From Kitasatospora herbaricolor (lineage in GTDB: Bacteria; Actinomycetota; Actinomycetes; Streptomycetales; Streptomycetaceae), in the NCBI RefSeq assembly GCF_030813695.1, contig NZ_JAUSVA010000002.1, positions 744,001 through 808,000 on the forward strand: 64,000 nt of DNA, given 5' to 3'. A program made the position numbers and the translations under genes. Shown one piece after another: positions 8,339-16,881 of this stretch. Below the pieces are notes generated by a model that was not told the DNA's origin, made no database searches, and saw only the letters and a program-made list of their open reading frames with translations. Every line of letters starts with the position of its first letter. The stretch's first letter is position 1.

Positions 8339-9391
8339 TCAGCCCGTGACCGCCCCTTCGAGCAGGTCGACGGCGGCCGGCAGCGAGCGGGGAGTGGTGG
8401 TGCCCGACGGGGGCCGGCCGCGGGCCCAGCCCGGGCCGGCGGTGACCACCAGCGCCCGGTTGCGGGAGCCGCGCGGGCCCCACACGCTGCCGCTGACCAG
8501 GCCCGCCAGCTCACGGTCCGCCGTGGCCCGGTCCTGCGACCAGAGCATCACGGCTCCCGGGCCGAGCCGGTGGACGGCGTCGAGCAGGGCCCGGGGCGGC
8601 ACCGCGGCCCCGAGCATCCGGAAGGGGACGGCGCGCTCGGCCAGCGCCGCGGCCGTGGCTTCGAGCGGAAGGGTGTGCTGTTCGGCGGGCGTCGCGGCGA
8701 GGAGCACGGGCCGGACGGGCCGGGCCGTCATGGCATCGATCGCCACCCCGCGCAGGACGCTCGACACGTGCCACGACAGGAGGTGCTCGACCTCGACGTA
8801 CTGCTCGCCGTCGGCCGCCCACTTACGCCCCGCGGCACGCAGGGCCGGCATCATGACCTCCGTCCACGCGTCGACCACCCCGAGCGCCCCGACCGCTTCG
8901 CGCAGGATTCTGACGACCTCCGGCGCGTCGAGCCGTACCGCCGCCCGGGCCAGGCCACGGCACTCGGGGCGCACCGACCCGACCCGCAGGGCCCGGCTCC
9001 CGCCCGGACCGCGATCGGCCCGGCCGTCGCCGGAACCGGACGTCCGGGGCCCGCGGAGCACGGCGGGCGGTTGCTCGCCGCGGGTCGCCGCGGTGCGCTC
9101 GGCCAGTGCGGCCCGGGCGGCCTCACCCGGCGGAACCCCACGGGCCGTCAAGCGGCACATGGCCTCCAGGACGGCGACGTCCTGCGGGCTCCAGCGGCGG
9201 TGGTGCCCAGCCTCACGATTGGCCGGGCCGATGCCGTAACGGCGTTCCCACGAGCGGACCGTGGTGGGTGAGACGCCCAGGCGCTGAGCCACACCGCCGG
9301 TCGGCAGCCCCACCTCCTCCATGAGGTCCGACGATCCGGGCACGCCGTCGCCCTGCGGTCCGGCGTCGTACCCGGCCGACGAGGTCACCAT
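8339..9391 (-). CDS. MerR-family regulator with cobalamin-binding-like domain (CarH/LitR type)
   Basis: 350 residues. Near the N-terminus is a MerR helix-turn-helix (GGVAQRLGVSPTTVRSWERR, then HHRRWSPQDV). After a Gly/Arg-rich linker comes a four-helix segment with Trp and EH ten residues apart (KWAADGEQYVEVEHLLSWHV), then a Rossmann-like domain with ATPAEQHTLPLE. CarH/LitR photoreceptors use a W-x9-EH motif and the His of an EQH motif to hold adenosylcobalamin; here the spacer is ten and the Gly after EQHxL is Pro, so B12 binding is likely but not certain. ATG at 9391 overlaps the stop of the preceding small gene. It probably controls the surrounding light-response genes. Confidence 0.82.
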   Translation of the reverse strand: MVTSSAGYDAGPQGDGVPGSSDLMEEVGLPTGGVAQRLGVSPTTVRSWERRYGIGPANREAGHHRRWSPQDVAVLEAMCRLTARGVPPGEAARAALAERTAATRGEQPPAVLRGPRTSGSGDGRADRGPGGSRALRVGSVRPECRGLARAAVRLDAPEVVRILREAVGALGVVDAWTEVMMPALRAAGRKWAADGEQYVEVEHLLSWHVSSVLRGVAIDAMTARPVRPVLLAATPAEQHTLPLEATAAALAERAVPFRMLGAAVPPRALLDAVHRLGPGAVMLWSQDRATADRELAGLVSGSVWGPRGSRNRALVVTAGPGWARGRPPSGTTTPRSLPAAVDLLEGAVTG

Positions 9392-9603
9392 CCCGCGATC
9401 CTCCCCACCGCGAAGCCGACGCAGCACACCACCATGACGGCGATCACCAGCATGGGGATCCAGCCGGGCCAGGCCGTGTGCAGCTCGACGGACTCCGGGG
9501 TGGAGATGCCCGCACAGGTCGACGCCTCGCATTCGGGCGTCTCGGCGGGACGAGTCACCGCCACCGGTCGCTCGTTCACCGGGAGCTGTCGGTCGACAGT
9601 CAT
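9385..9603 (-). CDS. Small single-pass membrane protein, unknown function
   Basis: 72 residues. The first 48 are polar with two cysteines (ECEASTCAG); then one transmembrane helix (WIPMLVIAVMVVCCVGFAVG) ends just before the C-terminus. GGAGGA lies four bases before the ATG at 9603. Its last codons overlap the start of the MerR gene (ATGGTGA arrangement), so the two are translationally coupled. The conserved coupling suggests it works with, or is dosed against, the regulator, for example as a membrane partner. I do not recognise the family. Confidence 0.72.
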   Translation of the reverse strand: MTVDRQLPVNERPVAVTRPAETPECEASTCAGISTPESVELHTAWPGWIPMLVIAVMVVCCVGFAVGRIAGW

Positions 9604-9770
9604 CAGGTCCTCCCTCGGTCGGATGTTCCGGATGTGCAGGAGAGGCGGCCCGGCGGGAGGGGAACCGCCCCGGCGTGGAGCGGCGAGGGCCGACGGCCCG
9701 CGGTCCCTCGGAGGGCATCGGGCTCCCCGGTCGGACCAGGACCATCGTCGCGCCGGCGACCTCCTCGGCC

Positions 9771-9793
9771 CAGTCGCAGCGTTTGCGCATCGC
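9771..9793 (-). promoter_or_regulatory. Phased direct repeat, copy 4 (upstream of the small membrane protein/MerR operon)
   Basis: On the minus strand GCGATGCGCAA-ACGCTGCGACT is two 11-base units, each with TGC at the same position. It is 168 bases before the ATG at 9603. It is nearly identical to the copies at 16498 and 17014. See the finding on the light-response element. Confidence 0.55.
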
Positions 9794-9875
9794 CCGCCGC
9801 GAAGGGTCCGCGCGGCTCCGCATCGTTGGCACGTCGCCCGCCGCGAACGGCCGTCGCGGATCCGCGACGACGTGC

Positions 9876-10361
9876 TCACCAGGCCCAGGTGCCGGGGCCG
9901 CCCTTGTACGGTCCGGTGATCCCGGCGGTGATCCACCCGCCGTAGAAGCCGCCCTCCTGCGCGCGCACGGTCTCGCCGTCGACGGTGCAGCGGTCCACCA
10001 GGCCCGGGTGGAACGCCAGCATCCCGCGCAGCTCCCGGTAGGCGGGCAGCGGCTCCGGGTAGCTCCACGCCGCCTGCGCCGCGCGGCGGGCGCCGACCTC
10101 CAGGTCCCAGTAGCGGGCCTGCCCCTTCCACTCGCAGTGGGTCACCGCTCCGCCCGGCGTGAGCAGTTCGGTGGCCACGTCCGCGGCCGGCAGGTAGTAG
10201 ACCGGCGGGTGGCTCGTCTCCAGCACCCGGACCGCCTGCCTGGTGGACGCGACCAGCCGTTCGGCGAACCACACCTCTACCAGGCGGCCGGGTGCGGCAC
10301 GGACCGCCGGCGGACGCGGGTAGTCCCACACGGACTCCTGGGCGTGCTCTGTTTCCGTCAT
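9876..10361 (-). CDS. DUF427 family protein
   Basis: 161 residues covering the DUF427 fold: RLVEVWFAERLVASTRQAVR, the conserved THCEWKGQARYWDL segment (CEWKG is the family hallmark) and FYGGWITAGITGPYKGGPGT at the C-terminus. The biochemical role is unknown; members often sit beside photolyase and carotenoid genes. Start ATG has AGGAGC eleven bases upstream. It is divergent from the DUF4383-photolyase pair, with both promoters sharing about 300 bases that contain two copies of the phased repeat. Co-regulation with the photolyase is inferred from this arrangement. Confidence 0.85.
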   Translation of the reverse strand: MTETEHAQESVWDYPRPPAVRAAPGRLVEVWFAERLVASTRQAVRVLETSHPPVYYLPAADVATELLTPGGAVTHCEWKGQARYWDLEVGARRAAQAAWSYPEPLPAYRELRGMLAFHPGLVDRCTVDGETVRAQEGGFYGGWITAGITGPYKGGPGTWAW

Positions 10362-10460
10362 CGTTCTGCTCCTGCCCGGCGATCGAGCCCGGAAGGCCCG
10401 TCCGACGCTGCCGCCCGCTCCGGACGGGCGGTGGCGCTCGACGCGTCCGCGTTCGCGGCG

Positions 10461-10481
10461 TCACGCAGCCACGTTGCAACG
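10461..10481 (-). promoter_or_regulatory. Phased direct repeat, copy 5 (upstream of the DUF427 gene), degenerate
   Basis: On the minus strand CGTTGCAACG-TGGCTGCGTGA keeps the 11-base TGC-to-TGC spacing but differs from the other copies in the flanks. It lies 100 bases before the DUF427 start and includes a perfect GTTGCAAC palindrome. Confidence 0.4.
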
Positions 10482-10556
10482 ATTCCGCCTCCGGGGGACA
10501 GTCGAACCGTTGTTGCAGCGTTTTGGCGGGCGGCGGCCACCGGTGCCGGGAGCCAA

Positions 10557-10579
10557 CCGATGCAGCACCGCTGCGAGTG
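10557..10579 (+). promoter_or_regulatory. Phased direct repeat, copy 1 (upstream of the DUF4383-photolyase operon)
   Basis: CCGATGCAGCA-CCGCTGCGAGT: two 11-base units, 82 bases before the ATG at 10661. It differs from copy 2 (17014-17036) at only 3 of 23 positions. Confidence 0.6.
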
Positions 10580-10660
10580 TTCACGACCGCCACGACGGCC
10601 GACTCTGCCGACAGGGCCGCAGGACGTGCGCCCGAGCGATCCGCGCGAACGGAGCAGACC

Positions 10661-11212
10661 ATGAAACTGCACGACGAACTGCCGGTCGACCACCGTCTGT
10701 CCCAGGTCTACCGCGTCGGAGCCGGGCTCTGCGGCACGGCCCTGCTGGTCTTCGGCTGCCTGGGCCTGGCCGACGGGCTGTCCTTCTTCAGCACCGACGG
10801 GGAGCCGATCGCGGGACTCTCCAGCAACGGCCTGCTCAGCCTGGTGTCCGTCGTGGTGGCCGCCGTGCTGATCGCCGGCACCGTGGTCGGCGGCAACACC
10901 GCGTCCACCGTCAACATCACCGTGGGCACGCTGTTCGTGCTCAGCGGCTTCGCCAACCTGGCGGTACTGGACTCCTCGGCCAACATCCTGGCCTTCCGGA
11001 TCCAGAACGTACTGTTCAGCTTCGTGATGGGGCTGGTGATCGCGACCTTCGGCATGTACGGCCGGGTGAGCGGCAGACTGCCGTACGACAACCCGTACTG
11101 GCGGCACCGCCACCCGCGGCCCGCCGACCGCGCCACCGCCGCGCCGGTCCCGAGCCTGCCCGGGAGTGCGGCCCGGCCCGGGAGCACGGCCCTGCCCGGA
11201 GGCCCGGCTTGA
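10661..11212 (+). CDS. DUF4383 family membrane protein
   Basis: 183 residues with four transmembrane helices (starting VGAGLCGTALLVFGCLGLAD; LLSLVVAAVLIAG-like; LFVLSGFANLAVL; VLFSFVMGLVIATFGMY) and a Pro/Gly/Arg-rich tail. The pattern NILAFRIQNVLFSFVMGLV is typical of DUF4383. Function unknown. It is the first gene of an operon: its TGA overlaps the TTG start of the photolyase (TTGA), and the GGAGG inside its last codons is the photolyase ribosome site. AGCAGACC before the ATG is a weak ribosome site. Copy 1 of the phased repeat lies upstream. Confidence 0.85.
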   Translation: MKLHDELPVDHRLSQVYRVGAGLCGTALLVFGCLGLADGLSFFSTDGEPIAGLSSNGLLSLVSVVVAAVLIAGTVVGGNTASTVNITVGTLFVLSGFANLAVLDSSANILAFRIQNVLFSFVMGLVIATFGMYGRVSGRLPYDNPYWRHRHPRPADRATAAPVPSLPGSAARPGSTALPGGPA

Positions 11213-12723
11213 CCGGGCCGCGCCCGCACTGGGTGTTCGCCGACCAGCTCGGACCGCACTTCCTCGCCCCCGGCGAGGACGGACCGGACCCGGACGCGCC
11301 GATCGTACTCATCGAGGCCCGCTCGGTGCTGCGCCGGCGCCGCTTCCACCGCGCCAAGGCCCACCTGGTGCTGTCCGCGCTGCGGCACGCCGCGGACACC
11401 CTGGGCGAGCGGGCGCGCTACGTGCAGGCCGACACCTACCGCGAGGGCCTGGCCAAGGCCGTCGGCCGACGCCGGGTCACCGTGTGCCACCCCACCTCAC
11501 GGGCCGCCCTCGGGCTGGTACGGACGCTGCCCAGGGTCACCATGCTGCCCCCGCGCGGCTTCCTCGTCCCGTTCGCCGACTTCCGCCGCTGGGCCGGGGC
11601 GCCCGGCGAGCGGCGCCTGCTGCTGGAGGACTTCTACCACCGTGTCCGCCGCGCCGAACACCTGCTGCTGGAGCCGGACGGCACCCCGACCGGTGGCCGC
11701 TGGAACCTGGACCGGGACAACCGGCAGCCGCCGCCCAAGGGTTCCGCCACCCTCCCGCTGCCGCCGCCCGCCGAGCCGCAGGAGGACGAGATCGACCGGC
11801 AGGTGCGAGCCGACCTGGACCGCTGGGAGCGGGCCGGCGAGGTCGTGTTCACCGGCCGGGCCGGCCCGCGCCGCTTCGCCGCCACCCGGGCGGAGGCCGA
11901 ACGGGCACTCACCCACTTCGTCTCCCACCGCCTCGCCGCCTTCGGCCCCTACGAGGACGCCATGCTCCACGCCGACCCGTGGATGGCCCACAGCGCGCTG
12001 TCCGTCCCGCTCAACCTCGGCCTGCTCGACCCGGGCGAATGCGTGCGCGCCGCCGAGACGGCGTACCGGGCCGGGCGGGTGCCGCTCAACAGCGCCGAGG
12101 GCTTCGTCCGCCAGGTCGCCGGCTGGCGCGAATACGTCTGGCAGCTGTACTGGCACCTCGGCGAGGACTACCGCGACGCCAACCGCCTCGGCCATCACGA
12201 GCCGCTCCCGCCGTGGTTCCGTGACCTCGACGCCGAGGCCGTCACCGCCCGCTGCCTGGCCGGGGTCCTGGCCGAGGTCCGCGACCACGGATGGGTGCAC
12301 CACATCCCCCGGTTGATGGTGCTCGGCAACTGGGCGCTGCAGCACGGCTGGGACCCGCGCGAGCTCACCGACTGGTTCCACCGCAGCTTCGTCGACGGCT
12401 ACGACTGGGTGATGGCGGCCAACGTCATCGGCATGTCCCAGTACGCCGACGGCGGGCTCGTCACCACCAAGCCCTACGCGGCCGGCGGCGCCTACCTGCA
12501 CCGGATGGGCGACCACTGCGGCCCGTGCCGCTACCGGCCCACCGAACGACTCGGCGAGCGGGCCTGCCCGTTCACCACCGGGTACTGGGCCTTCGTGCAC
12601 CGGCACCGCGAGCTGCTCGCCGCCAACCACCGCACCGCGCAGGCCGCCGCCGGCCTGCGCCGGCTGGACGGGCTCCCCGAACTGCTGGCCGCCGAACGCG
12701 CCCGCGGGCAGTCACCGCCCTGA
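11209..12723 (+). CDS. Iron-sulfur photolyase (FeS-BCP / PhrB-like (6-4) photolyase group)
   Basis: 504 residues of the deoxyribodipyrimidine photolyase-related family, which repair UV lesions with light using FAD, a lumazine-type antenna and a [4Fe-4S] cluster. All four cluster cysteines are present at C349, C437, C440 and C453 with C-x2-C-x12-C spacing, as in Agrobacterium PhrB. Other landmarks are HWVFADQL at the N-terminus, WREYVWQLYW, VHHIPRLMVLGNWAL and WVMAANVIGMSQYADGG. The TTG start at 11209 has GGAGG seven bases upstream and overlaps the preceding stop, giving tight coupling. The gene fits a light-induced repair role beside the B12-type regulator. Confidence 0.93.
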   Translation: MTGPRPHWVFADQLGPHFLAPGEDGPDPDAPIVLIEARSVLRRRRFHRAKAHLVLSALRHAADTLGERARYVQADTYREGLAKAVGRRRVTVCHPTSRAALGLVRTLPRVTMLPPRGFLVPFADFRRWAGAPGERRLLLEDFYHRVRRAEHLLLEPDGTPTGGRWNLDRDNRQPPPKGSATLPLPPPAEPQEDEIDRQVRADLDRWERAGEVVFTGRAGPRRFAATRAEAERALTHFVSHRLAAFGPYEDAMLHADPWMAHSALSVPLNLGLLDPGECVRAAETAYRAGRVPLNSAEGFVRQVAGWREYVWQLYWHLGEDYRDANRLGHHEPLPPWFRDLDAEAVTARCLAGVLAEVRDHGWVHHIPRLMVLGNWALQHGWDPRELTDWFHRSFVDGYDWVMAANVIGMSQYADGGLVTTKPYAAGGAYLHRMGDHCGPCRYRPTERLGERACPFTTGYWAFVHRHRELLAANHRTAQAAAGLRRLDGLPELLAAERARGQSPP

Positions 12724-12746
12724 CGCCTGGTGCACCGCCGGCACCG

Positions 12747-12782
12747 GAGGACGGCTGCGCACCCGCCGCACCCGCCGTCCTC
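12747..12782. terminator. Possible hairpin between convergent photolyase and glycosyltransferase genes
   Basis: GAGGACGG and CCGTCCTC form an 8-bp stem with a 20-base loop, reaching the stop codon of the minus-strand gene. It is a weak candidate because of the loop size. Confidence 0.3.
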
Positions 12783-14865
12783 ACCCTGGGCCCTGGAGGT
12801 CCGTGCGGCAGGTGATCCGGTAGGCGTCCGCCAGGGACGCGGCCATCGCGTCGATGCCGAACCGCTCACGAACCGTGGCCGCCCCGGCAGTCGCCATCGC
12901 CGCCAGCTCGGCCGCAGGAGTGCCGACGAGGGAGCGCAGGCCGTCGGCCAGCCCCTGCACCGACTCGGTGGCCAGCAGTCGCCCGTTGGCGCCGTCGCGC
13001 AGGTAGTGGGATGCTCCGCCGCGCCGGGGCGCGGCCACCGGCAGGCCCGCCTCCATCGCCTCCAGCACCGCAAGGCCGAACTCCTCCTTCGCACTGGGGC
13101 AGACGTACAGCGCGGATCCCGGCCGGCGGCCCCACGCCAACTCCCTTTCCAGCACCCGTACGTGCCGGTTGGACAGCGCGGGCCACAAGGCCGCCCGCCT
13201 CAGCGCGACCGGGTCCGTCGCCAGCAGCTCCGCCACCCGCCCACGGACCGCCGCCTCGACCGCGGTCGCGTCGCCGGGCGAGCCGCCGACCAGCAGCAGG
13301 GTGGTACGACGGTGCAGGCCCGCGAGCATCCAGGCCCGGACGAGCTGCTCCTGCTGTTTGACGGGATGGAGCCGTCCCACGCACAGCAGCAGCGGCAATC
13401 CGCGGTCGGCGGCGTCCAGACCGTCCGGGGCCCCACCACCGCCGAACAGCCGGGCGAGCATCTCCCCCGCGACGGCGCCGTCGTCCGGAGCGGGCCGGAA
13501 GGGCGCGATGCCCTCCGGCTGGGTGTGCACCGCACGGCCCTGCAACTGCGGGAAGTGCTCGCGCAGTTCCGCCATCCCGCGCCGCCCCGGCATGGCCACC
13601 AGCAGGTCGGCGCGGGCCACCAGACGGTCGGCGACGAAGATCCGGTGCAGGTCCAGGCGCAGCGCGCGGCCCGCGTCGCCGGTCTGCTCGGGCGGCAGTC
13701 CCGCGTACCGTTCGTCCATCGTCCGGTGCGGGTCGGGGGTGACGGTGAACGCGAGCTTCGCGCCGTGGCGGCGGGCGGCCCGGGCGACCGCGAGCGAGGC
13801 GTCGTCGGCGAACCTGACATGCGCGATGTGCGGTCGGGCTCCCGGCAGTTGGAAGATCCGGGCGGTCCACCAGGCGAGGGCCTCCTGGTGCGCGGCGGCG
13901 TTGCCGGGGTCGAGCGTGCCCGGTTGGTCCACGGGCAGGCGCACCAGCCGGTGTCCAGGGCCCAACCGGCGTACCAGCTCGCCGCGTTCCGCGTCGGCGG
14001 GCCGGGCGGTGGTGAGCGTGAGGACTCGGGCGACGCCGGCGCGGTCCGTGAGGGCCTCGCCGAGTCCGGTCAGCAGCACGCTCATGCCGCCGCTGAGTCC
14101 GCTGCCGGGCTCCTCCAGGCGACCCAGCAGCATCGACTGCGCGACCACCAGGGCGCCCCCGAGGGGCTGGTCCAGGGCCTGGTACGCCGCCCTGAAGCGT
14201 CGGCCGGCGGGCGACCCGGGCCGTGCCCGCTCCCAGCAGGCGGCGATCAGCAGCTGCTCGTAGGCGTCCCGGTCCGGGCCGGGGCCCGGCAGCGCCAGCT
14301 CACCCCCCGGTACTCCCGACAGGTATCGCCACAGCGCGTGCGCCAACGGCCTACCGGCGGGCCCGAGCCCGCCCGCCTCCCGGGCCGACAGGGGCCTCAG
14401 CCCGTTCGCGTCCGCCGTGTCCAGCAGGAACGCCGTCTCGGCCGGGCCGGGTGTCGCCAGCAGCCGGCGACGGATCTCCGCGTTCGCGCTCAGCCCGTGG
14501 TCGGGACGGGTGCTGCACTCCCAGGCCTCCGCGAGGGCCGTCCGCTCCCAGTCCTCCGGACCGGGCCCAGGGTTCCCCGGACCGGGCTCGGCCCCCGCGG
14601 CGACAACCAGCCGGGCCGGCACCGGCCGTTCGCGGCGGGCCAGCCGCCGGAGCCGCGCGGCGCGCCGGTCGGAGCCCGACAGCCCCACGTCGGGAGGGAG
14701 CCAGGAGCCCCCGTACTCCGCCCGCGCCAGCCGGCCCAGCAGATCGCCGCCGGCGACCACGCGGACGTCCCGGGTCCGGTGGAACCTCCGCCACGCGGCC
14801 AGCGCCCCGCCCGCCGCGGTGCCGGTCCGTGGCGGTGCCACGGCAGGCGTGACGTGGTGTGTCAT
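12781..14865 (-). CDS. Large GT4-family glycosyltransferase
   Basis: 694 residues. The C-terminal third is a classic GT4 nucleotide-sugar domain: LLLCVGRLHPVKQQEQLVRA near residue 490 and PSAKEEFGLAVLEAMEAGLP with the donor-binding Glu pair. The middle (PHIAHVRFADDASLAVARAA; LVARADLLVAMPGRRGMAEL) is the acceptor lobe and resembles sucrose-synthase or sucrose-phosphate-synthase-like enzymes. The first ~240 residues have no recognisable domain. ATG at 14865 is preceded by GGAGGAAG. It is divergent from a second glycosyltransferase, suggesting a shared glycosylation function, for example of a lipid, pigment or compatible solute. Donor and acceptor are unknown. Confidence 0.8.
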   Translation of the reverse strand: MTHHVTPAVAPPRTGTAAGGALAAWRRFHRTRDVRVVAGGDLLGRLARAEYGGSWLPPDVGLSGSDRRAARLRRLARRERPVPARLVVAAGAEPGPGNPGPGPEDWERTALAEAWECSTRPDHGLSANAEIRRRLLATPGPAETAFLLDTADANGLRPLSAREAGGLGPAGRPLAHALWRYLSGVPGGELALPGPGPDRDAYEQLLIAACWERARPGSPAGRRFRAAYQALDQPLGGALVVAQSMLLGRLEEPGSGLSGGMSVLLTGLGEALTDRAGVARVLTLTTARPADAERGELVRRLGPGHRLVRLPVDQPGTLDPGNAAAHQEALAWWTARIFQLPGARPHIAHVRFADDASLAVARAARRHGAKLAFTVTPDPHRTMDERYAGLPPEQTGDAGRALRLDLHRIFVADRLVARADLLVAMPGRRGMAELREHFPQLQGRAVHTQPEGIAPFRPAPDDGAVAGEMLARLFGGGGAPDGLDAADRGLPLLLCVGRLHPVKQQEQLVRAWMLAGLHRRTTLLLVGGSPGDATAVEAAVRGRVAELLATDPVALRRAALWPALSNRHVRVLERELAWGRRPGSALYVCPSAKEEFGLAVLEAMEAGLPVAAPRRGGASHYLRDGANGRLLATESVQGLADGLRSLVGTPAAELAAMATAGAATVRERFGIDAMAASLADAYRITCRTDLQGPG

Positions 14866-14894
14866 CGGTCTTCCTCCCATGCCGCCGGTCGGTC

Positions 14895-14907
14895 CCGAAC
14901 TGTTCGG
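14895..14907. promoter_or_regulatory. Palindrome between divergent glycosyltransferase genes
   Basis: CCGAACTGTTCGG is a perfect 13-base palindrome 29 bases upstream of the GT4 start, in the shared control region. An operator role is only inferred from position. Confidence 0.3.
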
Positions 14908-15077
14908 AGACGGACGGCGAAACGGATTGGAAGCGGCGCACCCGGCCGGGCGACACCGCGAGGACGACCAGGAGGGCCACCGGGACGCGATCGCGGGCGG
15001 GCCCGGCCCGTGGCCCGCGCGGAATGCTGGCATCATCGGAAAGCCGCACGCGAACCGACGCCCCGACGGAGGAAGAC

Positions 15078-16433
15078 ATGGCCCGCGTCGTCGTGATCAG
15101 CCCGCCCTTCGCCTCCCACGCCCGGCCGCTCGCCACCCTCGGCGCGGCACTGGGCCGGCAGGGCGCCCGCGTCCACCTCGCCTGCACCCCCGCCTTCGCC
15201 GGCCTCGCCGGCCTCAGCGGCCTCGGGTTCACCGAGCTCGCCGTGACCCGCAACGCCAACCACGGCATCGCCGAGGCCACCGAGCAGGACCGGGCCGAGG
15301 CCCGCCGTCTGCGCGAGTTCCTCGACGCCACCCACCACGGACCGGTCGCGACCCTGCTCACCCAGGCCCGCCACCGCGGCGACGACATGCTCGCCGATCC
15401 CGAGCGCGTCCTGCACGACCTCGCCGCGCTGGACGAGGAGCTGCGCCCGGACTGGTACCTCGTCGACCAGCTGTCCTACGCGGCGACCCTCGCCCTGCAC
15501 TGCCTGGACCTGCCCTACGCCACCTTCTGCCCGGGCCACCCCAGCTACCTGCCCGCCACCCCCACCGCCTGGTTCGGGCTGCCGTACGCCTGGCCCGAAG
15601 CCCTCCGCCCGGCCGCGGCGGACCTCGACCGGCTGCGCACCGCGGTGGCGGCCAACGACACCGCGTTCACCGGCGCGTTCCAGGCCGTCACCCGTCGCCA
15701 CGCCCCGCGCAGGCCGGAGCCCGCCCGCGCCTTCGCACTGTGCTCGCCGCACGCCGTCGTGTTCAACTACCCGCGCCTGCCGTGGCTGCCGCCCGCTCCG
15801 GCCGGCCCGGTCGCCCTGTACGCCGGCCATCTGGTCCCGCCCACCGACCCCGGAGCCGCCACGCTGGACGAGCACTGGCAGGGCGTGGTGTCCCGCCTGT
15901 CCGCCGGCCGGCGGCCGCTGGTCCTGGTGGCGCTGGGCACCTTCCTGTCCGCCCGCCACGACGTCCTGGCCACCGCCGCGGCCGGAATCCTGCGGCACAC
16001 CGAGGCTTCCGTCATCGTCGCCGCCGGCGACCGCGTCACCGAGGTCGGCGCGCATCCGCTGCTGCGGGCGGCGGCGCCCGGCCGGCTGCACGTCGCTCCG
16101 GCCGTCCCGCAGCAGGGACTGCTCCCGCACACCGCCGCGATGGTCCACCACGGCGGCAACAACTCGTTCACGGAGTGCCTGCGGGCCGGCGTGCCCGCCC
16201 TGCTGCTGCCCTTCTCCAGCGACCAGTTCGCGATCGGGTACGACGCCGAACGCGCGGCCCTGGGCCGCTGCCTGGATCCCAACACGCTCACCCCCGAGTC
16301 CGCCGGCACCACCGTCGCCGCCCTGCTCGCCGGACAGGCCCACGGCATCAATTCGCTCAGCTCGCGCCTTCGGCCGCTCGGCCCCGCCTGGGCGGCCACC
16401 CGGCTCCTGCGGCGGATGCCCGCCCGCCCCTGA
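15078..16433 (+). CDS. GT1-family (UGT/macrolide/CrtX-like) glycosyltransferase
   Basis: 451 residues of GT-B fold. The N-terminal SPPFASHARPLATLGAAL is the usual acceptor-domain start; the C-terminal half has LVLVALGTFLSARHD and the donor motif VHHGGNNSFTECLRAGVPAL. The family includes macrolide, flavonoid and zeaxanthin (CrtX) glucosyltransferases. ATG at 15078 follows GGAGGA. It is divergent from the GT4 gene, about 210 bases apart. Its neighbourhood (B12-type MerR regulator, photolyase) would suit carotenoid glycosylation, but no carotenoid biosynthetic gene is present in the window, so the acceptor stays open. Confidence 0.82.
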   Translation: MARVVVISPPFASHARPLATLGAALGRQGARVHLACTPAFAGLAGLSGLGFTELAVTRNANHGIAEATEQDRAEARRLREFLDATHHGPVATLLTQARHRGDDMLADPERVLHDLAALDEELRPDWYLVDQLSYAATLALHCLDLPYATFCPGHPSYLPATPTAWFGLPYAWPEALRPAAADLDRLRTAVAANDTAFTGAFQAVTRRHAPRRPEPARAFALCSPHAVVFNYPRLPWLPPAPAGPVALYAGHLVPPTDPGAATLDEHWQGVVSRLSAGRRPLVLVALGTFLSARHDVLATAAAGILRHTEASVIVAAGDRVTEVGAHPLLRAAAPGRLHVAPAVPQQGLLPHTAAMVHHGGNNSFTECLRAGVPALLLPFSSDQFAIGYDAERAALGRCLDPNTLTPESAGTTVAALLAGQAHGINSLSSRLRPLGPAWAATRLLRRMPARP

Positions 16434-16497
16434 AACCGTACGCGGAGAAGGTCACCGGCGCACGTGGCCGGCCGACCGGCCGGCGCCGCGGACCCGG

Positions 16498-16520
16498 ACG
16501 ATGCACGAACGCTGCGACCG
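16498..16520 (+). promoter_or_regulatory. Phased direct repeat, copy 3 (upstream of the DUF3040 gene)
   Basis: ACGATGCACGA-ACGCTGCGACC, two 11-base units with aligned TGC, 58 bases before the GTG at 16579. Confidence 0.55.
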
Positions 16521-16578
16521 GCGGGGCAGCATGACGGGCGGAGGCTGGGGAGGGACCGGCGAAGGAGGTGGCAGCTCG

Positions 16579-16881
16579 GTGGACGCATCCCTGACCGACC
16601 GGGAGCGACGGCTGCTGGACGAGATCGAACTGCACCTCCGACGCGAATCCCCGGCACTCGACCGGTTGCTCCGCCGGCGGCCCGCGCCCCTGCGGCGGAT
16701 GACCCACCGGCCCCGCGTCCTGGCAGCCCTGGCCGCACTGCTGGCGGCGCTGACCGGCGCCGGCGCCCTGTACGCGGGTGCGGGTGCCCCGCGAGCCCCC
16801 TTGGCGGCGGCCGGTGCAGGCGTCTGCGCGGTCCTGCTGGCGCTCGTCTTCCGGCGCCTCACGGCTGTGCGCCCGGGCTGA
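16579..16881 (+). CDS. DUF3040 family small membrane protein
   Basis: 100 residues. The N-terminal LTDRERRLLDEIELHLRRES is the hallmark of DUF3040, a streptomycete family of unknown function; two transmembrane helices follow (VLAALAALLAALTGAGALYA and LAAAGAGVCAVLLALVF). GTG at 16579 has AGGAGGTGG nine bases upstream; an ATG at 16501 in the same frame falls inside the phased repeat and lacks a ribosome site. The last codons run into a tandem repeat (16861-16947), so the very C-terminus may have been reshaped by repeat expansion. Confidence 0.75.
   Translation: MDASLTDRERRLLDEIELHLRRESPALDRLLRRRPAPLRRMTHRPRVLAALAALLAALTGAGALYAGAGAPRAPLAAAGAGVCAVLLALVFRRLTAVRPG

Noticed and set aside
8151-9239. 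Extension of the binding-protein remnant into a 478-codon protein
   Set aside because: Beyond 8150 the frame loses codon bias and lies antisense to the MerR gene; only the first part matches a known family.
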